From contig DATDXL010000088.1 in NCBI GenBank assembly GCA_036517235.1, forward strand, positions 1 through 36,575: DNA of 36,575 bases. The letters are read 5' to 3'. The position numbers and the translations under genes are program-made. The DNA comes from 2-02-FULL-46-13 sp036517235 (GTDB taxonomy: Bacteria > Patescibacteriota > Minisyncoccia > Phycocordibacterales > DSPV01). Under the pieces are notes generated by a model that was not told where the DNA came from, did not search any database, and saw nothing but the letters and a program-made list of their open reading frames with translations. This document shows positions 9,000 through 15,236 of this stretch, piece by piece (the stretch's first letter is position 1; each line of letters starts with the position of its first letter).

Positions 9000-9713
9000 A
9001 TGAGCACAGAATTGATCGGTGCTGTGCCGGGCGAAACGCTTGGCGCACTTGCGGACATCCTCCTTAAGAGGAAGAACGGAAGTTTAACCGACGACCACAT
9101 AAAACGGTTCGCGGTAAAACAGAATCCGTTCGCGGTTGAAACCATTGACTCGGGTATCGTCTTTTGGACGGGTCTCTACGCGGTGGTGTTTGGGATGGAC
9201 GTGAAAGCGGACTTGCTCAAACTCAACTGGCCCGAACCGGACTTCAACCATTGGGATGTGCCCATGGTGAAAGGTCTTCGGGAGTCGTTCGTGCAAAACG
9301 CACTTGCACGATGGAACAAGTTTCCTGTCGGAAGTTACTACGGCGATTTGGATGCTATGGTTAAGGAAAACGACCGTCATCCACGTGATGGCACGTACGG
9401 CGTTCGTTTTCGGGCATTTCGGGAAGCCGATGATGATCAGAAAAACATCTCGGCAGAGAGGCACAAGAGCAAAGAGCTCAATACGAAGGGTAACACCCTT
9501 CTTGAGCGACAGGTGCTTGAGCCGATGTATTTCCTGAAATCGGGGGGCGATCATCTCGACAAAGAGACTGTAACTCATTGTATTGGTTCGCGCTTCTCCG
9601 ATGGCCGCGTGCCGGATGCGGACTGGCACGACGGGTTCTATGTCAGCTACGGCTATCATCTTGACTCTGCGAATCCGAGTCTTCGCGCCCGTGTGGCAGT
9701 TTTACGCTTTTAA
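9000..9713 (+). CDS. DGR variable protein with C-terminal variable repeat
   Basis: A 237-aa protein diversified by the retroelement downstream. The invariant N-terminal part (residues 1-~197) has no named domain that I recognise, but the layout (ETIDSGIVFWTGLYAVVFGM, LNWPEPDFNHWDVPMVKG) matches what I recall of CPR DGR targets. The last 40 residues are the variable region. Codons that read AAC or AAT in the template here read GAT, CGC, GAT, GAC, CAC, AGC, TAC, TCT and AGT, giving D, R, D, D, H, S, Y, S and S. The variable residues lie in a GSRFSDGRVP...LRARVAV fold that is probably a compact C-type-lectin-like ligand-binding module. There is no signal peptide or membrane segment, so the location is unclear. 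A strong promoter precedes it and a terminator follows 22 nt after the stop. Confidence 0.85.
   Translation: MSTELIGAVPGETLGALADILLKRKNGSLTDDHIKRFAVKQNPFAVETIDSGIVFWTGLYAVVFGMDVKADLLKLNWPEPDFNHWDVPMVKGLRESFVQNALARWNKFPVGSYYGDLDAMVKENDRHPRDGTYGVRFRAFREADDDQKNISAERHKSKELNTKGNTLLERQVLEPMYFLKSGGDHLDKETVTHCIGSRFSDGRVPDADWHDGFYVSYGYHLDSANPSLRARVAVLRF
9591..9702 (+). repeat. DGR variable repeat (VR), 112 bp
   Basis: Aligned without gaps to the template repeat at 10039-10150. The two differ at 14 positions, and every difference is an adenine in the template (A to G, C or T). No other base differs over 112 bp. The last A-poor stretch, CTTCGCGCCCGTGTGG, is identical in both and would be the initiation-of-mutagenic-homology segment. 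VR lies at the extreme 3' end of the variable-protein gene. Confidence 0.95.
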
Positions 9714-9734
9714 CTTCTGCCTCGTTCCCTTACC

Positions 9735-9769
9735 ATCACCACGTCTTCCCAAAGGCGTGGTGATTTTTT
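9735..9769 (+). terminator. Terminator / hairpin just downstream of VR
   Basis: A 9-bp stem ATCACCACG (9735-9743) / CGTGGTGAT (9756-9764) is followed by a T run. It is a good rho-independent terminator. DGR targets in other systems carry a hairpin shortly after VR that marks the recipient site, so a second role is possible. Confidence 0.8.
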
Positions 9770-10038
9770 GCCTAGCGAGTGTAGAAAGGAGAAGTGCCCT
9801 TGTGGCGCGAAGTGAACACGAAATGGATGCAGGGCTTGCCTGTACTTTAATACCCTTTATACTAATATTGGCTGTGAAGCTGGTCGGATATTTTTTTTCG
9901 AAAATACCCGATGACAGTTTGCCAAATTCTAGAAACTGCTTGTCCACTTTTATATCACACTTGTTTAACCACAGGAAAACACAGGAGGTTTTGCAAAAGA
10001 TTTCCGGTGAAAAGGACGAAAGTGGACAAAAAGACGGA

Positions 10039-10150
10039 CGCTTCTCCAATGGCAACGTGCCGAATGCGAACTGGAACGACAAGTTCTATGTCAACAACGG
10101 CTATCATCTTGACAATGCGAATCCGAATCTTCGCGCCCGTGTGGAAGTTT
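10039..10150 (+). repeat. DGR template repeat (TR), 112 bp
   Basis: This is the donor sequence for mutagenic retrohoming into VR. It holds 29 adenines, mostly in AAC and AAT codons in the VR phase, the usual DGR design that gives wide amino-acid diversity without stop codons. The stretch 9770-10038 before it has no convincing gene and probably belongs to the TR RNA leader or spacer. A 10-bp hairpin follows 7 nt after TR. The short reading frame through this region reproduces the VR peptide and is not a gene of its own. Confidence 0.95.
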
Positions 10151-10157
10151 CTCGTAT

Positions 10158-10181
10158 ATAAGGAGCTACGAAGCTCCTTAT
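10158..10181. terminator. 10-bp hairpin between TR and avd
   Basis: ATAAGGAGCT (10158-10167) pairs with AGCTCCTTAT (10172-10181) across an ACGA loop. It may end the TR RNA on the plus strand and holds the stop codon of the avd gene on the minus strand. There is no strong T run. Confidence 0.5.
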
Positions 10182-10471
10182 TGCGTTACGAAATTGAGCC
10201 AGCCGTTGGCCATTTTAGAAATTTCAATCAACTGCTCGGAAATGCGGAGGTATTTTTTCTGCTCGAGTATTCCTAATTCATACTCAGAACGGATTATATG
10301 TTTTAGGATTTCTGCTTTTAGGCGCAGTTTTTCCAGCAAGGGCTTTTTCTGCGTCTTTGGCGTAAAAGCAGCCTCAACCGACAGCGCAAGCAGATCTAGG
10401 CATACTCTTTCACCCTCCGCATGAATTCCAAGTTTGTTTCGTTTCGACAATTTATGTCCTATGGTATACAT
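10178..10471 (-). CDS. avd: DGR accessory variability determinant (Avd-like four-helix protein)
   Basis: Avd-type proteins form a positively charged helical-bundle pentamer that binds the reverse transcriptase and template RNA. The 97 aa from the ATG at 10471 show the family's helices: LGIHAEGERVCLDLLALS, then PLLEKLRLKAEILKHIIR, then YLRISEQLIEISKMANGW. The N-terminal helix is missing from this start. In frame upstream, codons for VPVIHKIRLLHKN continue to about 10519, as expected for the family. There the frame runs into a run of nine C (nine G on the plus strand, 10521-10529) and a stop. With one base fewer in that run, the frame would open with tandem ATGs. It points opposite to the variable protein and the RT. 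It is either N-truncated, a phase-variable gene or affected by a sequencing error. Confidence 0.75.
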   Translation of the reverse strand: MYTIGHKLSKRNKLGIHAEGERVCLDLLALSVEAAFTPKTQKKPLLEKLRLKAEILKHIIRSEYELGILEQKKYLRISEQLIEISKMANGWLNFVTQ

Positions 10472-10499
10472 ATTCTTATGTAGCAGTCTGATTTTGTGA

Positions 10500-11149
10500 A
10501 TGACAGGGACAGTTTGTTCAGGGGGGGGGCATCATAGTATCAATTTTTGTGATGTAATTTCGCTTCCGAATTTATTTTGCGCGTGGCGCAAATTTAGGCA
10601 GGGAAAAGCTCAAAAGAAGAAGTCGCTACTTTTGAACTGTGCCTTGAAGAAAACTTATTCAACCTACACTCGCTGTTAGCGAGCGATTCGTGGAAACCTG
10701 ACCCATACATTCGTTTCTGCGTTTCTGATCCGAAGCCTCGTATTATACATAAGGCAAGCGTACGGGACAGGGTTCTCTATCAAGCACTGTACCAGTCATT
10801 GTATCAGATACTTGATAGAGAATTTATCCATGATTCGTATGCTTCCCGAAGCGGTAAAGGGACGCATCGAGGCGTTATACGATTTCGCACGTTTTCAAGA
10901 AAAATAACGTCCAATCATACCCGCAACGCTTTTGTCCTCAAATGCGATATCAGAAAATTCTTTGACTGTATTGATCACAAAGTTCTTTTGTCGCTGATTG
11001 CGAAGAGAATATCCGATGAAAAATTATTGGCACTTATCGTCACAATCGTAAGGTCGTTTCAAACAGAGCAGAGAAAGGGGTTGCCGCTCGGGAATGTAAC
11101 CAGTCAATTGTTTGCGAACATATACCTCAATGAGCTTGACCAATTCAAT
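10500..11149 (+). pseudogene. DGR reverse transcriptase, frameshifted and truncated
   Basis: DGR-clade RT remnant that would copy the TR RNA into mutagenised cDNA. The N-terminus (ATG 10500) reads ...SLPNLFCAWRKFRQGK and then loses frame at the GGGAAAAG run (10601-10608). One extra base there would restore SSKEEVATFELCLEENLF, which continues in the frame used downstream. Later come PKPRIIHKASVRDRVLYQ, the SYASRSGKGTHRGV stretch, motif A (LKCDIRKFFDCIDH) with a catalytic Asp, and the DGR-typical GLPLGNVTSQLFANIYLNEL. Homology stops after NELDQF near 11147, where a palindromic repeat begins. The YxDD motif and thumb are absent. No remainder was found before 11800, so this copy cannot be catalytic. 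Confidence 0.88.
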
Positions 11150-11432
11150 AAACCCTGCTCGTCCTATCCCCGCTGCAGAGCAGACGGGGTATTAGGCGAG
11201 CAGTCTTTTATTTTGAGAACCTCTCGGTTCTCAACACCCCTCAAACAAACTCGGGGCTGCTCTCCTCAACGGGGAAACTCCCGTTTCCTTACAGGAACTG
11301 TCCACTCATTGGCTCTCGAAGACTCAAGCTCAATGAGTCTTGCGAAGCTCCACGTGTTCGCTTCTCACCCCGACCCCCCCCGCATTCATCCCCGCGAGCT
11401 GTGCTGCGGGGAATTCTGCGTGCTGATTAAAC
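11150..11432. repeat. Dispersed palindromic repeat, copy A (interrupts the RT)
   Basis: Matches the region 25680-25868 in inverted orientation. Shared blocks include GCTCGTCCTATCCCCGC, TTTTATTTTGAGAACC, the perfect hairpin GAGAACC-TCTC-GGTTCTC, ACGGGGAAACTCCCGTTTCC, and CGGGGAATTCTGC. The outer arms CTGCTCG/CGAGCAG here correspond to CCGCTCG/CGAGCGG in the other copy, a compensated change. An extra ~100-nt segment with its own CTCATTG/CAATGAG stem sits in the middle. The reading frames through it are not genes. Confidence 0.8.
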
Positions 11433-11655
11433 CTTTTGTCCGCGTTGTTCGCTCGGGAAAGAAAAAAGGACTTTTTCTTTCGCACATACGGCCTGCTGAC
11501 CTTTAGAACCCCCAAAGGGACTTCCCATTTTGTGAACAAAATGCAGGTTACTTCCTCGCACCACACGGGCACTTCTTGTTTTCTAATTAGCTCCGCTCAT
11601 AAGAAAACAAAGTCGCTCAATGCTCGGTCGCTCACTCACTAGCGAATAAAAAAAG
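11433..11655. repeat. Second dispersed palindromic repeat, matching the metG 5' region
   Basis: The left end (AAACCTTTTGTCCGCG...GTTCGCTCGGGA) and right end (GCTCACTCACTAGCGAATA region, 11628-11648) match, inverted, the two ends of the element at about 21203-21290. The central part differs between copies and here holds an AAGTCC-rich hairpin. It lies head to tail with copy A, so the end of the RT is covered by a mosaic of mobile-looking repeats. Confidence 0.7.
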
Positions 11656-11739
11656 CTGCGTCGCTCTCAAAAATCGAACACAGCTCTGCCTCGGCAGGGG
11701 ATTTTGAACTTAAACAATAGTTTCAATACTGAAAAGTGT

Positions 11740-11779
11740 CATACCCCTATTCATTGCTATAGCAATGAATAGGGGTATG
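11740..11779. repeat. Perfect 40-bp palindrome
   Basis: Arms of 20 bp (from CATACCCCTATTC to GAATAGGGGTATG) meet at TATA with no loop. It lies between the DGR debris and the purB terminator. It has no T run, so it is not a classical terminator. It could be a site for a dimeric protein or the scar of a mobile element. Confidence 0.85.
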
Positions 11780-11800
11780 CATGTTCGTACATGAAAGATA

Positions 11801-11831
11801 GAAAAACACCGACGCGAAGCGCGTCGGTGTT
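11801..11831 (-). terminator. Terminator of the purB-like gene
   Basis: A 12-bp stem AACACCGACGCG / CGCGTCGGTGTT with a 3-nt loop. On the minus strand it is followed by a T run (forward A at 11802-11806). It lies 14 nt after the stop codon. Confidence 0.9.
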
Positions 11832-11844
11832 GGATAAACTAGAA

Positions 11845-13317
11845 TCAGCAAGACAATTCTTTCACCCTCTGCTCTCCCCAGTCGGCGATTCGATGCGCGC
11901 ACTGCGCAGCATTGCCAGTGTATTTCTCTGGCTCGCTGAACAATTCATACACTTCTTTGGGAATCAATCCCAGAGCGTCGGACAGTTCCGAGTCTGTCCC
12001 GGCTAGTGCTTCCACGGCAACGATAAGGGGTATTCTGTCCTGCTCAGCGAGTGGGACCGCCTTGCGATTGATGAGTTCGTGTGCGTCTCCTCGGTAGCCT
12101 GCCATTTGTAAGGCTATGTAGAGAGGTTCTGCAAGGATCACGCGCTTGCCTCTTTCGAAGTTTTCTCTGCACGCCACGTCGTTGACTTTAATGCGTGTGA
12201 GGAAGGGTATTCCCTTATCGTTTCTGCGCAAGAGCGTTTCAAGCTGCTGGACAAGATTGACGATAATTATCGGGAAGTCACGCGCGACGCAGCTCCCGAC
12301 GAGATCTCGCTGGTGCTCGCTGATCAGTGTCACCATCACCTTGACGTACTCCGCCATTGTACGCAGGTACATCCCCTCCATGTTTTCCCAGGTGATCGGA
12401 TTTCGCTTGTTGGCCATTGTGGAAGAACCCACCTGTCCTACTTGGAATTCTTCGACAACCTCGGCAATCTCGTTACGCTGGAGCTGTCGGCAGTCTCTAC
12501 CCAGTTGTCCAAATGACCCAGTAAGCATCACCGCAGCATTAAGGTAGTACGCCAGATACTCAGGTGGCAGGATTTGCGTGCTGATGGGTGCTGGCTGGAG
12601 GCCGAGCTTTCGAAGTACGCGGTGCTCGAAACTATTGTTTCCATAGGGAGCTCCTTGGTCTGGTGGCGCTTTCTCACAGAGCTCTGCAATACCCAGGCCC
12701 ACTTGTGCATTGTGTGCTCCAACTGCACCGGAGATTTTGCCGACGAGGTTTCGTTTGAACGTGTCCATGATTCCAAAGTTTGTGAGAACTCGGGAGAGGA
12801 GTGTGGCGAGCCAGAAACCCACGGTTATCGGAAGCGCGTGTTGCCCATGGGTCCGTCCGATTTGCAAGGTGTTTGCTGAGCGGCGGATATGTTCGACGAA
12901 GATAGAGGAGACTTCCACGATGGAAGGTTTTACCACTTCATCATGTGCGCGGCAGTACTGTAGTGATCGTGCTGTCTCTATCGGATCGTAGCTTGTCAGT
13001 ACGACATGTACCCATCGGCCAAGTGTTGGTCCGACGATTTCTTTTGCGATTTGTACCCACGCACGGATGTCGTGCCTGGTTACTTTTCTCTCCACTTCGT
13101 CAACACGTGTTGTCCTAATATCAAGAACAGCTTTTCTGATGTCAGGAGTAAGTATTGCGATGTCCGATGCAGGGATAACCCCTACTTCCGCGAGGACTTC
13201 GAGCGATGCAAGCTCAACTTCCCCGACAGGCCGCATAAGGGCATCGTATCCAAAATAAGGTTGCAAGGATTTGGGCTGATACCGAGGATTTCCCGGCAAT
13301 GCAAGATTTGATTCCAT
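11845..13317 (-). CDS. purB: Adenylosuccinate lyase family protein (PurB-like)
   Basis: Fumarase/aspartase-superfamily lyase of 490 aa. PurB splits adenylosuccinate to AMP and fumarate, and SAICAR to AICAR. Seen here are TSYDPIETARSLQYCRAHD, the histidine motif GRTHGQHALPITVGFWLA (catalytic His), and the superfamily signature GSSTMANKRNPITWEN with the mobile-loop serine. Length fits PurB. The usual MPHK is MANK here, and no other purine-pathway gene is near, so salvage-linked AMP formation is the likeliest role. The ATG at 13317 has AAAGGA upstream and a clear promoter. The 5' leader holds a 7-bp hairpin GCCGTCT/AGACGGC (13333-13349). It is divergent from the 95-aa gene. Another superfamily lyase is the main alternative. 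Confidence 0.82.
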   Translation of the reverse strand: MESNLALPGNPRYQPKSLQPYFGYDALMRPVGEVELASLEVLAEVGVIPASDIAILTPDIRKAVLDIRTTRVDEVERKVTRHDIRAWVQIAKEIVGPTLGRWVHVVLTSYDPIETARSLQYCRAHDEVVKPSIVEVSSIFVEHIRRSANTLQIGRTHGQHALPITVGFWLATLLSRVLTNFGIMDTFKRNLVGKISGAVGAHNAQVGLGIAELCEKAPPDQGAPYGNNSFEHRVLRKLGLQPAPISTQILPPEYLAYYLNAAVMLTGSFGQLGRDCRQLQRNEIAEVVEEFQVGQVGSSTMANKRNPITWENMEGMYLRTMAEYVKVMVTLISEHQRDLVGSCVARDFPIIIVNLVQQLETLLRRNDKGIPFLTRIKVNDVACRENFERGKRVILAEPLYIALQMAGYRGDAHELINRKAVPLAEQDRIPLIVAVEALAGTDSELSDALGLIPKEVYELFSEPEKYTGNAAQCAHRIADWGEQRVKELSC

Positions 13318-13368
13318 AGTTGTCCTTTCAAAGCCGTCTACAAGACGGCGAACTGATTTCTCCTGCTC

Positions 13369-13396
13369 ATACTACTTATAGTTACCTTGAGGTCAA
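13369..13396 (-). promoter_or_regulatory. Promoter of the purB-like gene
   Basis: On the minus strand TTGACC (13396-13391), 16-bp spacer, TAGTAT (13374-13369). The -35 lies only 6 bp from the -35 of the divergent promoter. Confidence 0.7.
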
Positions 13397-13402
13397 ACTT
13401 TT

Positions 13403-13430
13403 TTGACTTTTCATCTTTTCGGCGTAGTGT
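13403..13430 (+). promoter_or_regulatory. Promoter of the 95-aa gene
   Basis: TTGACT (13403-13408), 16-bp spacer, TAGTGT (13425-13430). It is back to back with the purB promoter, so both could respond to one regulator. Confidence 0.65.
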
Positions 13431-13455
13431 TTATGGTGAAAGGAGGAACATTGGT

Positions 13456-13743
13456 ATGAAGAGAAAACGTTCAACCTCTTGGTTTCTTGAGCCGTTGGAT
13501 ATTCCCTCGAACTACGCTCTGGCGAAGCTCATTACAGAGGAGAATTGCTGCCCATCAATTTTATGTGCGGATGGCAAACAGCGTGACCTGTGGAAGTGTG
13601 ACCACTCGGTCGTCCAGAGATTCCAAAACAACGCAACACAATTCAGGTTAAGGATTTTTGTCCAGACCGGAAAGTTTGGAAAGATCCGTCCTTGGAAATT
13701 TGGTGCGGTTAGGGAAGGAAAGGCTCTAGCCCAAGCGGCATGA
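13456..13743 (+). CDS. Hypothetical 95-aa protein
   Basis: Not recognised. I chose the ATG at 13456 because AAAGGAGG stands ~10 nt upstream and the promoter -10 lies at 13425. An in-frame start at 13387 would lie upstream of the promoter. The product is small and basic, with the N-terminus MKRKRSTSW and a C-terminal KFGKIRPWKFGAVREGK. It has three cysteines (two adjacent) and no membrane segment, so a nucleic-acid-binding role is possible but not shown. A strong terminator follows the stop at once. Confidence 0.65.
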   Translation: MKRKRSTSWFLEPLDIPSNYALAKLITEENCCPSILCADGKQRDLWKCDHSVVQRFQNNATQFRLRIFVQTGKFGKIRPWKFGAVREGKALAQAA

Positions 13744-13746
13744 AGA

Positions 13747-13783
13747 GCCCGCGTCGCGACATGTCGTCGCGGCGCTTTTTTGT
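13747..13783 (+). terminator. Terminator of the 95-aa gene
   Basis: Stem GCGTCGCGAC / GTCGCGGCGC (10 bp with one T-G wobble), loop ATGTC, then six T. It starts right after the stop codon. Its T run overlaps the extended -10 of the next gene. Confidence 0.85.
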
Positions 13784-13796
13784 TACAATTTATTGT

Positions 13797-14375
13797 GTGA
13801 AAAAGACAAAGAGAGTATTTCTAGTACACGGTTGGGAGGGCACTCCGGACAATCATTGGTTTCCGTGGCTGACGCACAAACTTGTTGAGAAGGATTTCAC
13901 CGTCTTTGCTCCTGCGATGCTCAATACCGCGCATCCAAAAGTCTCAGAGTGGCTCGCGGAACTCTCGCGTGTCGTTGGCGTTCCTGACAGGGATACGTAT
14001 TTCGTAGGGCACAGTCTTGGATGTATCACAATCGCACGTTACCTCCAATTGCTTCCGGAAGGTGTGAGGGTGGGAGGCTGTGTGTTCGTCGCGGGGTTTT
14101 CCAGAGACCTCGCCATTCCCGAGATAGCAGAGTTCTGTTCTTTGCCTCTTGATATTAGAAAGACAAGGACCCACTGTGAGGATTTTGTGACTATTTATTC
14201 TGACGACGACGAATACATCTCTATCGCGGAGAGCGAGGATTTTTCAAAGAAAGTAGGTGCGCATCAGGTTTTTGAAAAGGGGAAAGGACACTTTTGCATG
14301 AGCGATGGAGTCACCGAACTCCCAAGTGCCCTCGATGCTTTGCTTGGACTATCGGCCTCCAAAGCTATTCGCTAA
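13797..14375 (+). CDS. RBBP9/YdeN-like alpha/beta hydrolase
   Basis: Small serine hydrolase of ~192 aa. VFLVHGWEGTPDNHWFPWL is the RBBP9/YdeN-type oxyanion region. The nucleophile elbow is FVGHSLGC (Ser). Acid and base residues fit SDDDEYI and the C-terminal KGHFC (His). The substrate is unknown; esterase activity on small esters is typical. I take GTG at 13797 as start. TG-T-TACAAT ends 7 nt before it, so transcription would begin on the start codon (leaderless), and the family begins right there. An ATG at 13740 would add 19 unconserved residues encoded by the upstream terminator. It is followed by recO. Confidence 0.85.
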   Translation: MKKTKRVFLVHGWEGTPDNHWFPWLTHKLVEKDFTVFAPAMLNTAHPKVSEWLAELSRVVGVPDRDTYFVGHSLGCITIARYLQLLPEGVRVGGCVFVAGFSRDLAIPEIAEFCSLPLDIRKTRTHCEDFVTIYSDDDEYISIAESEDFSKKVGAHQVFEKGKGHFCMSDGVTELPSALDALLGLSASKAIR

Positions 14376-14401
14376 ACCCTATTCGCTATACGCTTTTTAT
14401 T

Positions 14402-14989
14402 ATGCCCCACCACATCTACGAAACAAAAGCTCTCATTCTCGGAAGTACTCCTTCGCGGGAAGCTGACCGCCAGTTACTTTTGTTTTCGCGGGAGTTTGGG
14501 CTTATCTATGCGACCGCGCAGGGAGTTCGGGAACTCAAATCAAAATTGCGCTACAGTCTTCAGCCCTACTCTCTCTCATCTATCAACCTCGTTCACGGTC
14601 GTAGCGGATGGAGAATAACTAATGCTCGACTTGAAACCAATTTCTTTTTTGATACACGAGAGAGCAACGCGCGTCTGACCGTGCTCGCAAGAGTCTCTGC
14701 GCTCCTGTGGCGCCTGCTTACCGGTCAGGAACGCAATGAAGTCTTCTTCGATTCTCTCATCCCGGGCATTCGGTTTCTCGCGCAATTGCCTGAGACTTCT
14801 CTCCCTGAAGCTGAACTTCTCTTAGTTCTTTGCATTTTGCATCATCTTGGATATCTCGGAGAGTCAGGTACTCTTTCCTCGATCCTCGTCAGTGGTTTTT
14901 GGAATCTGGAAGCCGTATTTAAAGTTTCTCGTATGCGAACAATGCTCGTGCATACGGTCAATGAATCTCTTCGAGCGAGCCACCTCTAG
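14402..14989 (+). CDS. recO: DNA repair protein RecO
   Basis: RecO binds ssDNA and SSB and helps RecR load RecA at gaps. The ATG at 14402 gives 195 aa, shorter than the usual ~240. The N-terminal OB fold is typical (IYETKALILGSTPSREADRQ, then LLLFSREFGLIYATAQGVRE). A helical domain follows with LLWRLLTGQERNEVFFDSL and LLLVLCILHHLGYLGE. The zinc-finger cysteines of many RecO proteins are not present, and the C-terminus is short. Upstream 14345-14400 holds a direct repeat CTATTCGCTA. An earlier in-frame start (14294) lies inside the hydrolase gene and is unlikely. ssb and recA, its partners, are in this window. Confidence 0.85.
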   Translation: MPHHIYETKALILGSTPSREADRQLLLFSREFGLIYATAQGVRELKSKLRYSLQPYSLSSINLVHGRSGWRITNARLETNFFFDTRESNARLTVLARVSALLWRLLTGQERNEVFFDSLIPGIRFLAQLPETSLPEAELLLVLCILHHLGYLGESGTLSSILVSGFWNLEAVFKVSRMRTMLVHTVNESLRASHL

Positions 14990-15013
14990 GTTTTCGGCCG
15001 CCTATCCTAGTGC

Positions 15014-15236
15014 TATAATGGCCACATGGGTTGGATCCCGTTAGAGGTCACACAGTTATAGTTGTCAGTCCTTCTCAAACTACCATCATCAGAATAGTAT
15101 ATGGAGAAGGGTGAGCACACTACGGGAGTGCCCGAATCATTCACACCAATGCAACAGGGTCAATTCACAGCTTTTTTACTAACCATGAGAGTGTCCGCTA
15201 ACACACGGTGGCGCGCTCCCTACCTCTAACGGGATG
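15014..15236 (+). promoter_or_regulatory. Structured leader: 5'-end/start-codon stem, copy 1
   Basis: The extended -10 TGC-TATAAT ends at 15019, so the transcript should start near 15026. The left arm ATCCCGTTAGAGGT (15035-15048) pairs perfectly over 14 bp with ACCTCTAACGGGAT (15222-15235). That right arm ends on the AT of the start ATG (15234). The ~170-nt loop holds CCTTCTC/GAGAAGG and GCAC/GTGC hairpins. An AUG at 15026 opens an 11-codon frame (MGWIPLEVTQL). No Shine-Dalgarno sequence is seen. Confidence 0.7.

Noticed and set aside
9583..10161. Long plus-strand frame across VR, spacer and TR
   Set aside because: It overlaps the variable-protein gene in another frame and reproduces the VR peptide only because TR keeps its phase. 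It is not a separate protein.
10194..10424. Plus-strand frame opposite avd
   Set aside because: The minus strand codes for a clear Avd-like helical protein, so the plus frame is its shadow.
11436..11642. Small plus-strand frames after the RT
   Set aside because: They lie within the repeat mosaic, show no domain and no ribosome site.
15026..15236. The 14-bp arms as terminal inverted repeats of a small transposon (MITE)
   Set aside because: No target-site duplication is seen, loops differ in length and sequence (172, 94, 74 and 74 nt), copy 3 has unrelated arms, and every right arm ends on a start codon.
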